Notes: generated by a model not told the origin, from the letters alone. Shown: positions 1-8,254, numbered from the stretch's first letter. The stretch: DNA of 61,505 nt from Candidatus Eisenbergiella intestinipullorum (GCA_019119815.1 DWWH01000075.1:1-61505), one strand, 5' to 3'. Translations and numbers: made by a program.

Positions 1-1
1 A

Positions 2-184
2 GGAAATACTATAACCAGAAAGATAAATTCGACAAAAGATACGGCTGCAAAAGCCGACAAAAACCACTACATATCGAATTCTTATCTGGAAGGTTTCATT
101 CCCATAGACACAGAATATTTTACAGCCTCACAATTGAGATCAAAGCATGATACTCATAAATGTGGAAAACCCTCTCAGCTATAG
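2..184 (+). CDS. possible 3' end of an unknown gene
   Basis: This frame is open from the window edge to a TAG at 182-184, giving about 60 codons with no start inside the window. The peptide is hydrophilic and contains a stretch reading YLEGFIPIDTEYF, which looks protein-like, but I recognise no family. A second frame is also open over most of the same stretch, so coding is not certain. Base composition is AT-rich like the next two genes and unlike the rest of the window. The sequence left of the window would settle it. Confidence 0.25.
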   Translation, partial: GNTITRKINSTKDTAAKADKNHYISNSYLEGFIPIDTEYFTASQLRSKHDTHKCGKPSQL

Positions 185-196
185 CTGCCGAGAGGG
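163..196 (-). terminator. rho-independent terminator
   Basis: On the minus strand a 7-bp stem (CCCTCTC/GAGAGGG, 170-196) with a 13-nt loop is followed by a short T run. It lies about 50 bases past the stop of the zinc-ribbon gene and would end that transcript. Confidence 0.6.
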
Positions 197-245
197 TCAT
201 TGCCTTATGTATTTACCATTCTTTCTTATCGTCTCAACTAATTAG

Positions 246-461
246 TTAATCCTCTGTTAAATCTCCGCCATGACAAAAATCCGCCAATTCGAAATCAGAT
301 CTAAGTTCCTTTTTTCCTGGACGAAAAATTTCATCATGCCAAGTCATCTTGCCGTCGATAACTCTAACACTATTTCCACATTCAGGACAAGTATACCAAG
401 CCCATCCATCAAATTCTGTCATTTTAGTGCCACAGGTTTTACATGTAGGGTATTTGCTCAT
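246..461 (-). CDS. small zinc-ribbon protein
   Basis: A 71-residue protein whose first 30 residues carry two CxxC knuckles (CKTC near residue 8 and CPEC near residue 25), the usual four-cysteine zinc ribbon. The acidic C-terminal half has no recognisable domain. The ATG follows a strong Shine-Dalgarno (AGGAGG). It lies 12 bases after the small membrane protein gene and probably shares its transcript, which ends at the hairpin near 180. Both genes are AT-richer than the rest of the window, suggesting a recently acquired segment. Zinc binding is inferred from the cysteines; the role is unknown. Confidence 0.7.
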   Translation of the reverse strand: MSKYPTCKTCGTKMTEFDGWAWYTCPECGNSVRVIDGKMTWHDEIFRPGKKELRSDFELADFCHGGDLTED

Positions 462-473
462 TATTGATACCTC

Positions 474-842
474 CTATCGATAATCTGAAATGGACCTGAG
501 AAATTTTGTTGAAACAAAATATGGATTGTTGTTATCTCCAAGCTTCTCAATCAACGTTGCATTGCCATCTGCTTCTAGAACCTTGAATTGTTCATTCTCT
601 TTAAAAAGAAGTCCTTCGTTGCTTTGTCCTTCCCTCTCTACCGTGTAAATAATAGACGCTTTTTCCTCAAGTTCCTTTTGTTTAAGTTTCTGTGAAACTT
701 TATTTTTTATCAATAGGCCTCCCGCAACAGCACCTCCCCCAAACAAAGCACCGCCTCCAAAAACTATGCCTGCAAGATTAATAGGTCCACCAACCCTTTT
801 CGATAGAGTTGTCATTATCTGGTACCACCCTAAATTGCTCAT
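474..842 (-). CDS. small Gly-rich single-span membrane protein
   Basis: About 122 residues. Residues 18-47 form a glycine-rich hydrophobic segment (GGGALFGGGAVAGG) expected to cross the membrane. A Lys/Glu-rich stretch follows, then a soluble C-terminal part of about 65 residues that may be a small beta domain. I chose the ATG at 842 because a GAGG/GAGGG Shine-Dalgarno lies at good distance; an ATG three codons upstream is the alternative. It precedes the zinc-ribbon gene and shares its AT-rich composition. I do not recognise the family. Confidence 0.6.
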   Translation of the reverse strand: MSNLGWYQIMTTLSKRVGGPINLAGIVFGGGALFGGGAVAGGLLIKNKVSQKLKQKELEEKASIIYTVEREGQSNEGLLFKENEQFKVLEADGNATLIEKLGDNNNPYFVSTKFLRSISDYR

Positions 843-1059
843 TTCCCTCATCCTCTCTGTTTATCCAAACCACAGCTACAACCCCCTTCGGGAAAAACAT
901 CCAAACCACTCACTCTCTTTTGTTACATCCAAACTGGCTACTCAACCCCATGTTAATTTGAGTAGATACGTTCTCTCACAGGCTTTTTATGGTCAGCTAT
1001 AGCCTTCTGCTCTTGTGGCACAGCTCCAGAAAAGCCTGAAATCAAGCACTTTTCACAGG

Positions 1060-2535
1060 TCAGTCCTTACCCCTTGACATCAAAACTACCGTCTCCACAT
1101 GCACCGTCCCCCCAAACATATCGCACCCTCTCCCCTTCACAATCTCATACCCATTCTCCCTCAGCCATTTCACATCCCGCGCCAGGGTCGCCGAGTCGCA
1201 GCTCACATACACAATCCGCTCCGGCTGCATTTTTACCATGGTCTCCAGGCATCTTTCATCACAGCCCTTTCGGGGCGGATCCACCACGATCACATCCGCA
1301 TGGATGCCCTCCTTTTCATACTTTTCCGGAAGCACCTCCTCCGCTTTTCCCACGAAGAATTCCGCGTTGGTGATGCCGTTCAGACGGGCGTTCTGCCGGG
1401 CATCCCGGATGGCGTCCGGGACGATCTCCACACCATATACCTTCCCCGCCTGTTTCGCCAGAAACAGGGAGATGGTTCCGATGCCGCAGTAGAGATCCCA
1501 CACGGTTTCCGTTCCGGTCAGGCCCGCGTAGGCGAGGGCCTGGCTGTAGAGCTTCTCCGTCTGAACGGGGTTCACCTGGTAAAAGGAAAGGGGCGAGATC
1601 CGGAAGGTGACGCCGCCGATGGCATCCTCGATGAAGCCGGTTCCGCGCACCACGCGGAGTTTTCTGCCGAGGATCACGTTGGTGCGCTCTCTATTGGTGT
1701 TGACGGACAGGCTGGTCATGCCGGGAAGCTGCCAGAGCGCGTCGGCAAGCGTCTCTTCCTCCGGGAAGCGGCTGCCGTTTATGATCAGGCAGACCATGAG
1801 CTGTCCGCTCTGAAAGCCTTTGCGGATGAGAACATGGCGAAGAAGGCCCTCACCGGTCTGCTCGTCATAGGCGCTGATGTGAAAACGCTTCATGTGGGAA
1901 AGGATGGTTTCCAGCACCAGACGGTTTTCGGGAACACCCAGGGCGCAGTCCGTGTTGGGAATGATGGTATGGGTGCGGCCTGCGTAGAAGCCTGTAACCA
2001 CATTTCCATCCTTATCCGTTCCGAAAGGGAACTGGGCCTTATTGCGGTAGTGCCAAGGATCGTCCATGCCGATGATGGGCTCCATGATCTCCTCCACCCG
2101 TTCCGGAGACAGACCGCCGATGCGGATCAGGTTGTTCCGAATCTTTTTTTCCTTAAATTCCAGCTGTTTCTCATAAGAAAGCGCCTGAAGCTGGCAGCCT
2201 CCGCACTGGCGGCTGAAGGGGCAGAGGGGCGTAACACGAAAAGGAGAAGGCTCAATTACCTTCTCCAGCTTCGCATAGGCATAGTTCTTCTTCGCCTTCA
2301 TGACCTTTGCCCGCACAGTATCCCCGATCACGGCGTCCTTAATAAACAGGGTGAAGCCCCCGGCCGCATCCGCCCCGGTCCCGGACAATGTGTCCGCAGA
2401 CAAGGTATCCGTCTGCGCCGTGCCTGCCGCGCAGGGTTCTTTCCCGCCCGGGACGCTCACTCTTCCGATGCCCTCGCCTTCGTTTCCTGTATCCGTGATC
2501 GTTACGGTAAAAATATCATTCTTCTTCACTTCCAT
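1060..2535 (-). CDS. rlmD: 23S rRNA (uracil-5-)-methyltransferase, RlmD/RumA family
   Basis: A SAM-dependent RNA m5U methyltransferase of about 491 residues. An N-terminal TRAM-like OB domain (first ~100 residues) is interrupted by a short Ala/Gly/Thr-rich insert. Next come the iron-sulfur cysteines (CPFSRQCGGC), then the Rossmann catalytic domain with the SAM loop DLYCGIGTISLFLA, the DPPRKGC motif and the nucleophilic Cys in YVSCDSATLARD. I chose the ATG at 2535 over an upstream in-frame GTG because the protein then begins as the family does and an AGGAAAGG precedes it. Members in this family modify U1939 or U747 of 23S rRNA; which one cannot be read here. Confidence 0.92.
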   Translation of the reverse strand: MEVKKNDIFTVTITDTGNEGEGIGRVSVPGGKEPCAAGTAQTDTLSADTLSGTGADAAGGFTLFIKDAVIGDTVRAKVMKAKKNYAYAKLEKVIEPSPFRVTPLCPFSRQCGGCQLQALSYEKQLEFKEKKIRNNLIRIGGLSPERVEEIMEPIIGMDDPWHYRNKAQFPFGTDKDGNVVTGFYAGRTHTIIPNTDCALGVPENRLVLETILSHMKRFHISAYDEQTGEGLLRHVLIRKGFQSGQLMVCLIINGSRFPEEETLADALWQLPGMTSLSVNTNRERTNVILGRKLRVVRGTGFIEDAIGGVTFRISPLSFYQVNPVQTEKLYSQALAYAGLTGTETVWDLYCGIGTISLFLAKQAGKVYGVEIVPDAIRDARQNARLNGITNAEFFVGKAEEVLPEKYEKEGIHADVIVVDPPRKGCDERCLETMVKMQPERIVYVSCDSATLARDVKWLRENGYEIVKGRGCDMFGGTVHVETVVLMSRGKD

Positions 2536-2594
2536 GCAGAGGCCCGTTCCTTTCCTGGCATTGCTCCAATGTTTTCGTTCCTTCCGCGTCACTT

Positions 2595-2643
2595 AAAAAG
2601 CGGAAAAGGGAATCCGGATTCTCCCGGATAAATCCCGCTTTTT
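2595..2643. terminator. bidirectional rho-independent terminator
   Basis: AAAAAGCGG pairs with CCGCTTTTT around an inner GGATTC/GAATCC-type stem, with T runs on both strands. It lies past the stop of the YhaM-like gene and before rlmD, so it would end the former transcript. Confidence 0.8.
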
Positions 2644-2662
2644 CCGGAGGAATTAGTTTTTC

Positions 2663-3607
2663 TCAGTCCATCCTGGTCAGCCGGATGTTGGACTCAAACA
2701 GCCGGTTATAGCCCAGCCAGCCATATCCGGTCGCTCCCTGCAGAGCCTCGGAGAAGGTCTCCAGCTTCGCGTCCGCGTTATCGGCCAGGTTCAGGGCGGC
2801 TGCTTCGATCAGGGCCGGCTTTTTGGGAGAGCCGTATTCGTACTCGCCGTGATGGGCCAGAATGCAGTGCTTCAGTTCCGCTTCAAGCACAGGAGGGAAG
2901 CCGGGGATCTGCCGGGCCTTTTCGCCCACCATCTCCGCGCCCATGACGATGTGGCCGAGGAGCTGCCCGTCGTCGGTATAGTCGTTTTCCGGAAAGAGAG
3001 AAAGCTCCTTCGTCTTGCCGATGTCATGGCAGAGCGCCGCCGCGACCAGCAGGTCCCGTTTCAGGATGGGATAGGTTCTGCAGAAATATTCGCACAGCTT
3101 CGCTACGCTTAAGGTGTGCTCCAGAAGGCCGCCTACGAAGCCGTGGTGGACGGTTTTGGCCGCGGAGGAGGTGCGGAAGGCGCGGATGAAGGCTTCATCC
3201 TCCACAAAGAAGCTTTCCAGCAGCTTTTTCAGGTATTCATTTTCCGTGCGGCCGATGAGCCCAAGCACTTCCTTATACATGCCGTCGATGTTTTTGCTGC
3301 TCACAGGGAGGTAATCAGCAGGATCATATTCACCCTCATGGCAAACGCGGATGCGTTTTACATTGACCTGAAGCGCATTCTGAAAGCTGTTCACATCTCC
3401 ATATACCTCTATGTAGTCCAGAGCGTCAAATTCCGCGATGCCCGCATTGTTGGGATCCCAGATCTTGGCGTCAATGGTGCCGGTTTTATCCTGAAGGATC
3501 ACCGTTTCATAGGGCTTTCCGTTCTTGGTAACGGCAGACTGCTTGTGCTTGCACAGATAAATGTCAAACATCCGGTCGCCTTCTCTGTAGTCTCTGATAT
3601 ATTTCAT
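2663..3607 (-). CDS. yhaM: YhaM/Cbf1-type 3'-5' exonuclease (OB fold + HD domain)
   Basis: A 314-residue protein, the same length as Bacillus YhaM. The N-terminal ~110 residues are an OB-fold nucleic-acid-binding domain (VILQDKTGTIDAKIWD). The C-terminal two thirds are a metal-dependent HD phosphohydrolase domain with HHGFVGGLLEHTLS, the CHDIGKT core and a later HHGEYEYGSP. Family members degrade RNA and single-stranded DNA 3' to 5'. The ATG at 3607 has GGAG eight bases upstream; the 44 codons of open frame before it look non-coding. It lies downstream of the HtrA-like gene on the same strand and ends at a terminator. Confidence 0.88.
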   Translation of the reverse strand: MKYIRDYREGDRMFDIYLCKHKQSAVTKNGKPYETVILQDKTGTIDAKIWDPNNAGIAEFDALDYIEVYGDVNSFQNALQVNVKRIRVCHEGEYDPADYLPVSSKNIDGMYKEVLGLIGRTENEYLKKLLESFFVEDEAFIRAFRTSSAAKTVHHGFVGGLLEHTLSVAKLCEYFCRTYPILKRDLLVAAALCHDIGKTKELSLFPENDYTDDGQLLGHIVMGAEMVGEKARQIPGFPPVLEAELKHCILAHHGEYEYGSPKKPALIEAAALNLADNADAKLETFSEALQGATGYGWLGYNRLFESNIRLTRMD

Positions 3608-3725
3608 TTTCTTTCTCCATTCCGGAATGCCTGCCCCCAAAGCAGGGCTCCGGCTTCCTTTCCTGATCTCTGATCCATGATTTTCTGATTTGGTATTTTC
3701 CGTCCGGGGATCTCCTGATCCTTTC

Positions 3726-5090
3726 CTATTCCTGCACATCCAGAAGCACGTCTACCGTCATCTCCTGATATTCCTCCTGTACCTGGCGCATGACTGTAAG
3801 CGTCACCTCCGTATTGGGAAGCAGTTCCATCAGGGTACTGCTGTAATCGGAGAAGGAATCGATCGGCTCCGTTCCCATCTGTACGATCACATCTCCGCTC
3901 TGGATGCCCGCCACCATGGCCGGGGAATCCATGACGATGCCCGTTACATATGCGCCTGCGGGCACGCCCTGGGTCTCCTGGATCTCCTTCGGCACGTCCG
4001 TGCCGAAAATGCCGAGAGACGCGAAGGGCTGACCGTTGGAAAGCTTTTCGATCAGATTTTTCAGCCCGCTGATGCCATAGGCAGTGATCAGATTCGGTGT
4101 ATCCTCCGCGCTGTTTTCCTGGCAGATGATGCCGAGCACCTGTCCGCTCAGATTGGTGAGGATGCCGCTTCCAAAGGTGCTTCCATAGATGTCCGTAGTC
4201 AGCAGCTGATAATTGCCGTCCGCCAGGTACAGGGTTCCATCCGCCGAGGTAACCATTCCGTACACCACGGAATTGGCCTTTCCAAGCGGGCGCCCCAGCG
4301 CTGCAACGGGTGTAGCCAGAAGGCCGCTGTTGCTGGAGCTTGCCAGTCTGGCAGAGGAAATGGTCTCCTGTGTGGCATACGGGATATTTTCAAGCTCCAC
4401 GCTGATCACCGCAAGGCCCACAGTGGAATCCGCCTGTTTCAGAACGGCCTGCACCTGGGTGTTGTCGCAGAATACCACGTTCAGCTCCTCCGCCTGATCC
4501 ACGATCTCTTTTTCCGTCAGGATCAGAAGCTCCCTGCCGTTATCCGCGATGATAAGCCCTGCATTCTGGCCCTCATTTTCATAAGAATTGTTCATCCAGT
4601 CCGTGTCGGAGGTGATGCCGATCACCGTGACCAGCGACCTGGACACTTCCTGCACCATTTTGTAAAGGTTGCTGTAAAGCGTCTGATAATCGGAAACGTT
4701 CAGCTCCACCCGCTCCACCACGGTGGTCTGTACAGGCGGTACGGTTTCCTCCTCGCTTTCTTCCTCAAGCACCATGTCCTCAGGCAGCATCTCCTCATTT
4801 GCCGACTCCTCCTGCAGCTGAACCGGCTCCGGCTCCTCCTCCGGGTACAGCCAGTTGCTGAAAACCGGTTCTAGCACCAGGAAGGTGAAGCAGGCGATCA
4901 ACCCGAATATCACGGCCATGGAAGCCGTGATCATGGTCCGCTTCAAAAGCTTTCTCTTATTGACCGGCCTTTCCTTGACCTTTTCCTTGATAAAGCTGAT
5001 GTCCGTTCCGGCAGAATCTGCGGCCGGCTCAGGTCTGGAGCTCTGTCCGCCCTCCGGCTCCGTCCTGTTTTTCTTTTCCTGTTCAGACAT
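3726..5090 (-). CDS. membrane-anchored HtrA-like protein with PDZ domain, catalytic triad lost
   Basis: 454 residues. A charged cytoplasmic N-terminus is followed by one membrane segment (about 52-73), a Glu/Pro-rich linker, a trypsin-like S1C fold (about 145-350) and a PDZ domain (about 355-450). Aligned by eye with HtrA/DegP the fold is clear (RPLGKANSVVYGMV; LTNLSGQVLGI), but the triad is absent. The His of TNNHVV is Glu195 (LTEKEIV), the Asp of DLAVL is Gly225 (TVGLAVI), and the Ser of GNSGG is Gly307 (TFGSG). It should therefore be proteolytically inactive and may act as a binding or sensing protein at the outer membrane face. It has its own promoter at 5196-5224. Confidence 0.85.
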   Translation of the reverse strand: MSEQEKKNRTEPEGGQSSRPEPAADSAGTDISFIKEKVKERPVNKRKLLKRTMITASMAVIFGLIACFTFLVLEPVFSNWLYPEEEPEPVQLQEESANEEMLPEDMVLEEESEEETVPPVQTTVVERVELNVSDYQTLYSNLYKMVQEVSRSLVTVIGITSDTDWMNNSYENEGQNAGLIIADNGRELLILTEKEIVDQAEELNVVFCDNTQVQAVLKQADSTVGLAVISVELENIPYATQETISSARLASSSNSGLLATPVAALGRPLGKANSVVYGMVTSADGTLYLADGNYQLLTTDIYGSTFGSGILTNLSGQVLGIICQENSAEDTPNLITAYGISGLKNLIEKLSNGQPFASLGIFGTDVPKEIQETQGVPAGAYVTGIVMDSPAMVAGIQSGDVIVQMGTEPIDSFSDYSSTLMELLPNTEVTLTVMRQVQEEYQEMTVDVLLDVQE

Positions 5091-5195
5091 GTATCATTCT
5101 CCGTTTATAATAAGCAGATGCTCATAAAAAATCTTCCTGTGTCCGCAGTCTCCGCCCGGCTTTGCTGCAGCCAGACGGAGGATCACGGCATTCCC

Positions 5196-5224
5196 AGTAT
5201 ATCCGATTGAGGACCGGTTGTAAA
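5196..5224 (-). promoter_or_regulatory. sigma-A promoter of the HtrA-like gene
   Basis: TTTACA, 17-bp spacer, TATACT on the minus strand, about 105 bases before the ATG at 5090. Confidence 0.75.
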
Positions 5225-5255
5225 GAATCCCGCAAAGTTTCCGGCGTCTTCCCTG

Positions 5256-5300
5256 AAAAAACGCAGGGAGCCGGCCTTCTTCTCCGTTTCCCTGCGTTTT
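5256..5300. terminator. bidirectional rho-independent terminator
   Basis: A stem of AACGCAGGGA with TCCCTGCGTT and T runs on both sides, directly after the stop of the gene at 5311-5709. It separates that gene from the HtrA-like gene. Confidence 0.85.
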
Positions 5301-5310
5301 CTTTTTTGTT

Positions 5311-5709
5311 TTACTGTACGAGCCCGCGTCCTTCTCCTGCCGCCCCTATTTTCTGTCTGGCCTTTTCCACGCTCTTCCTATAGTCTTCTCCCGCCGTTTC
5401 CCGAAGATATCCCGGGGAAAGGAGCGCCGCGTCATACAGCTCCTCCAGCGTATTCTCCTGCTCCTGCGTCGGCTCCGACGGCGACACCACGCGGGTCTGC
5501 CACACGGACATACATCCGGTATATTCCACCAGCCAGAACAGGGGCTCCATATTTTTTTCCATCTGCCCGTTGAGCACTGCGGAATCCGCTCCCGCCAACT
5601 CTGCCAGCTTCCCGATATGGGAAGGCAGCGGCTCTTCAATGCTGCCGTCCGGCAGGATCACGCACTCACAGGGGTCCTCATCCTCTCTGTGTGCGTTCAG
5701 GAACTCCAT
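5311..5709 (-). CDS. conserved hypothetical protein
   Basis: About 132 residues, acidic, no membrane segment. It begins with MEFLNAHREDEDPCECV and has a helical, charged C-terminus. I recognise no domain. The ATG at 5709 has GGAG eight bases upstream; TTG at 5745 and GTG at 5739 are in-frame alternatives before the nearest upstream stop. It is a single-gene unit between a candidate promoter (5848-5876) and a strong terminator (5256-5300). Confidence 0.6.
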   Translation of the reverse strand: MEFLNAHREDEDPCECVILPDGSIEEPLPSHIGKLAELAGADSAVLNGQMEKNMEPLFWLVEYTGCMSVWQTRVVSPSEPTQEQENTLEELYDAALLSPGYLRETAGEDYRKSVEKARQKIGAAGEGRGLVQ

Positions 5710-5847
5710 CACCTTCACTCCGGCCGCCTTTCTCTGCACCTCCAAAAGCGCTTTTCTTCTTCACAAACGTCTCCTGTATGCAGCCTTTTTGTTCCGATGG
5801 CCCGCCTTCAGGCGTTTTTTCCATGCCATCTCTTCCCCTACGTTTCT

Positions 5848-5876
5848 ATACTAGCAAAAAAGCCGCTGTTTTTCAA
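5848..5876 (-). promoter_or_regulatory. sigma-A-like promoter
   Basis: TTGAAA, 17-bp spacer, TAGTAT on the minus strand, upstream of the hypothetical gene starting near 5709. Confidence 0.5.
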
Positions 5877-5945
5877 CAGAGAACACGTATCGTTCGGAAG
5901 CATCCGGCTCCTGTACCGGCGAAGGATGTTCTGCCAAGATCGTCC

Positions 5946-6419
5946 TCAGTGATTTCCCGCGCAGCCGTGTTTGTCTTCGTTACAGCCCCGTGACCCGCAG
6001 CCCGGACCATTTTCACCCTGACCGCCGCAGCCGCCATTTTCTCCGTGTCCGCCGCAGCTGTGGCCTTCCTGATGGCCGCCGTCATGATGGTGGCTGCACC
6101 GGGCATCCGGGTCGTAGACCAGATTTCCGGCAAGAAGAGATGCCACGGCTTCATCCGCAGCTCCCTGCACGCCAGGGTACAGACGGATCCCTGCCTCCTC
6201 CAGTGCCATCCGCGCACCCATTCCGATCCCGCCGCAGATCAGCGCGTCCGCACCGTTCTCCTCCAGAAATCCTGCCAGCGCTCCGTGGCCGCTTCCCTGT
6301 GCGCCGACCACCGTTTCCTTCTTCACCTGCCCGTCCTGCACCTCGTACAGCTTGAAGCTTTCACAATGACCGAAATGCTGAAAGATCTGTCCATTGTCGT
6401 AGGTTACCGCTATTTTCAT
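5946..6419 (-). CDS. NifX/NifB-associated FeMo-cofactor-binding-like protein with His/Cys-rich tail
   Basis: 157 residues. Residues 1-105 match the small dinitrogenase FeMo-cofactor (NifX/NafY-like) fold: MKIAVTYDNGQIFQHFGHC start, GHGALAGFLEENGADALICGGIG middle. From about residue 107 the sequence is almost only His, Cys, Gly, Asn and Glu (CSHHHDGGHQEGHSCGGHG and onward), a likely metal-binding tail. No other nitrogenase gene is nearby, so it probably handles another iron-sulfur or metal cluster. The ATG has a GGAGG Shine-Dalgarno. The GNAT gene lies 61 bases upstream. Confidence 0.82.
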   Translation of the reverse strand: MKIAVTYDNGQIFQHFGHCESFKLYEVQDGQVKKETVVGAQGSGHGALAGFLEENGADALICGGIGMGARMALEEAGIRLYPGVQGAADEAVASLLAGNLVYDPDARCSHHHDGGHQEGHSCGGHGENGGCGGQGENGPGCGSRGCNEDKHGCAGNH

Positions 6420-6480
6420 CGTACCATCTGCCTCCTTTATCAGCTCTTTCCGTCCAGTTTAGCTCCGTTTCCGGCATATG

Positions 6481-7092
6481 TCAATAACTCCATTCCGATT
6501 TCAGCATGCGATATTCCACCCGGTCATGCATCCGGCCATCCATCCAGACCTTCTGCTTCATGTCCGCTTCCTTTTTCAGGCCGCACTTGATCATCACCCG
6601 TTCGGAACCCCTGTTTTCCGGATCGCAGCCCGTGGTGATGCGGAAAACGCCGTTTTCCTCAAAGGCAAAGCGCAGCACCTCGCGGAAAGCCTCCGTCATG
6701 TACCCCTGTCCCCAGAATTTTCTGCGGCTGAAATATCCGGCATGCACCAGTTTTCCCACCGGCGTTTCCTGCAGGACGGTGTAGCCCGTTTCCCCGATCA
6801 GCTCGCCCGTCTCCTTATCCTCCATTCTGAGAAAATATATTTTTCTGTCCGGTTTTCCGATGGCATCGATGGAGGTCTTCAGATCTTCCTTCGTTTCCTC
6901 CAGGCTGTGGGTATGAATTTCGGGCAGATAATACATGTCATCCGCATCCGAGATCAGTTCGTGATGACTTTCCAGATCCTCCCATCTGTGATCCCGCAGG
7001 ATCATCCGTTCCGTCTCCAGCCAGATACCGCCCGCCTGTGTGATTTCCCGGCAGATGCCGTCCCTGCTTTTTCGATATTCTTCTGTTTTCAT
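6481..7092 (-). CDS. GNAT family N-acetyltransferase (RimJ/RimL-like)
   Basis: 203 residues with the acetyl-CoA fold of the RimJ/RimL group: LETERMILRDHRWED near the N-terminus, then LIGETGYTVLQ and the CoA loop region KFWGQGYMTEAFREVLRFAF, ending with RVMIKCGLKKE. It likely acetylates a protein N-terminus or small amine; the substrate cannot be told. I place the start at ATG 7092, preceded by GGAGGAAAAG, rather than at the ATG 12 bases upstream, whose own bases form the Shine-Dalgarno. Its leader is one of three copies of a repeated element. Confidence 0.85.
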   Translation of the reverse strand: MKTEEYRKSRDGICREITQAGGIWLETERMILRDHRWEDLESHHELISDADDMYYLPEIHTHSLEETKEDLKTSIDAIGKPDRKIYFLRMEDKETGELIGETGYTVLQETPVGKLVHAGYFSRRKFWGQGYMTEAFREVLRFAFEENGVFRITTGCDPENRGSERVMIKCGLKKEADMKQKVWMDGRMHDRVEYRMLKSEWSY

Positions 7093-7126
7093 CTTTTCCT
7101 CCATGCCGAAGCGTTTTACTCTGAGA
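7090..7126 (-). repeat. leader repeat, copy 3 (shortened)
   Basis: Reading toward the GNAT start it gives CTCAGAGTAAAAC then GCTTCGGCATGGAGGAAAAG, matching the leaders before 8067 and 10804 but lacking the 13 bases that form the second hairpin arm there. Confidence 0.7.
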
Positions 7127-7197
7127 CACGCGCGCCGAATCTCCAGTTCGGCGCCGCAATATAACGGAATTTGCGACGCTTCGGCGCAAATCCTCTT

Positions 7198-8067
7198 TCA
7201 GTCCTTCCGTTCCCTCCCGCACAGGATGTCCGCTTCCATCAGTGGTTTTCTGGCAAAAATGGTGTCCATGCAGTGTTTGTGGGGAATACCGCTGCTGTTG
7301 CAGTCGAAGATCTCTTCCCGGCAGTCCTCAATCACCCAGTCCCTATACCAGGTGAACAGTTCCCCGGAAATCCAATTCTTCCAGTTTTTTTCATCTGGCT
7401 TTTCATCCGGAGGCGCGGGAATAAACGGCTTCTCCACAAACACATTGACAGCATGCATGCCGCCGGGCGCAGTATGGGACAGGTAGTTTTCCATCACCTC
7501 TTTACGCATGTCCGGCAGAATGTGATGGAATACGCCGGAGCTGTAGATGATGTCAAATTCTTCGTCCAGACGGAAGGTGCGCAGATCCGACTGAAAAAAT
7601 CTGACCTCCACCTGATGGATGTCCGCCAGCCGCTTCGCCTTCTCGATGCCGGAAGACGTTGCGTCAAAAGCCGTTACCTGATAGCCGCATTTTGCCAGGA
7701 AAACCGCGTCCTTTCCCTCCCCGCAGCCAATTTCCAGAAGACGCAGAGGGCGGTCCGGATAGATCCGTTTCAACAGCTCCAGACACATCTCGTTGGGTCG
7801 GGTTCCCCAATAATAGCCCTCCCTCTGATAACGTTCTTCGTAGGGGGTGATCTGTTTTTTCCCGGGAATGTAACCCATCAGCGTGTCAATATCCGTTTCC
7901 AGCAGTCCGGCAAGCCTGGGAAGCTGGGTGATGTCCGGCAGGGACTGGGCGTTTTCCCATTTGGAAACGGCCTGGGCAGACAGGTTCAGCTTTCCGGCAA
8001 GCTCTTCCTGTGTATAACCCTTCGATCTGCGGAACCGCGCGATATTTTCTGCAAGAATGCTCTTCAT
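7198..8067 (-). CDS. XRE-type HTH fused to a class I SAM methyltransferase
   Basis: 289 residues. Residues 1-66 are a Cro/CI helix-turn-helix (RRSKGYTQEELAGKLNLS, then AVSKWENAQSLPDI). Residues 75-230 are a class I methyltransferase with SAM motif I LLEIGCGEGKDAVFLA, acidic motif II (VTAFDATSSG), SDLRTFRLDEEFD, and the post-motif FHHILPDM, close to TehB/UbiE-like enzymes. A C-terminal ~60-residue part carries several Cys and His. The fusion suggests either a regulator that responds to SAM or a substrate, or an enzyme that controls its own gene. The ATG has GGGAGGAAGAA upstream, part of leader repeat copy 2. Target and substrate are unknown. Confidence 0.85.
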   Translation of the reverse strand: MKSILAENIARFRRSKGYTQEELAGKLNLSAQAVSKWENAQSLPDITQLPRLAGLLETDIDTLMGYIPGKKQITPYEERYQREGYYWGTRPNEMCLELLKRIYPDRPLRLLEIGCGEGKDAVFLAKCGYQVTAFDATSSGIEKAKRLADIHQVEVRFFQSDLRTFRLDEEFDIIYSSGVFHHILPDMRKEVMENYLSHTAPGGMHAVNVFVEKPFIPAPPDEKPDEKNWKNWISGELFTWYRDWVIEDCREEIFDCNSSGIPHKHCMDTIFARKPLMEADILCGRERKD

Positions 8068-8117
8068 TTCTTCCTCCCTGTCGAAACGTCGTAAAACACA
8101 GTTTTCCTGCGCTGAGG
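8065..8117 (-). repeat. leader repeat, copy 2
   Basis: 53 bases ending at the ATG of the XRE-methyltransferase gene. It matches copy 1 (10802-10854) at 46 of 53 positions by hand count, including the Shine-Dalgarno. The hairpin arm pairing is partly degraded here (GGAAAAC against GTTTTAC). Confidence 0.8.
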
Positions 8118-8254
8118 TCCGTGCACCGCCTCCTGTCCGGCGCCGCGGTTACCGGATCTGCCACGCTTCCGTGCTGCTCTTTCCGAGACCGCAGGCCTCC
8201 TGCATCCTTTATTGTAGCAGATCTTTCCTTTTGAAAAAATGGCGGCTTAATAGA

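Noticed and set aside
860..935. Three ATCCAAAC octamers upstream of the small membrane protein gene
   Set aside because: Spacing is irregular and the octamer is short; no dyad or promoter link was found.
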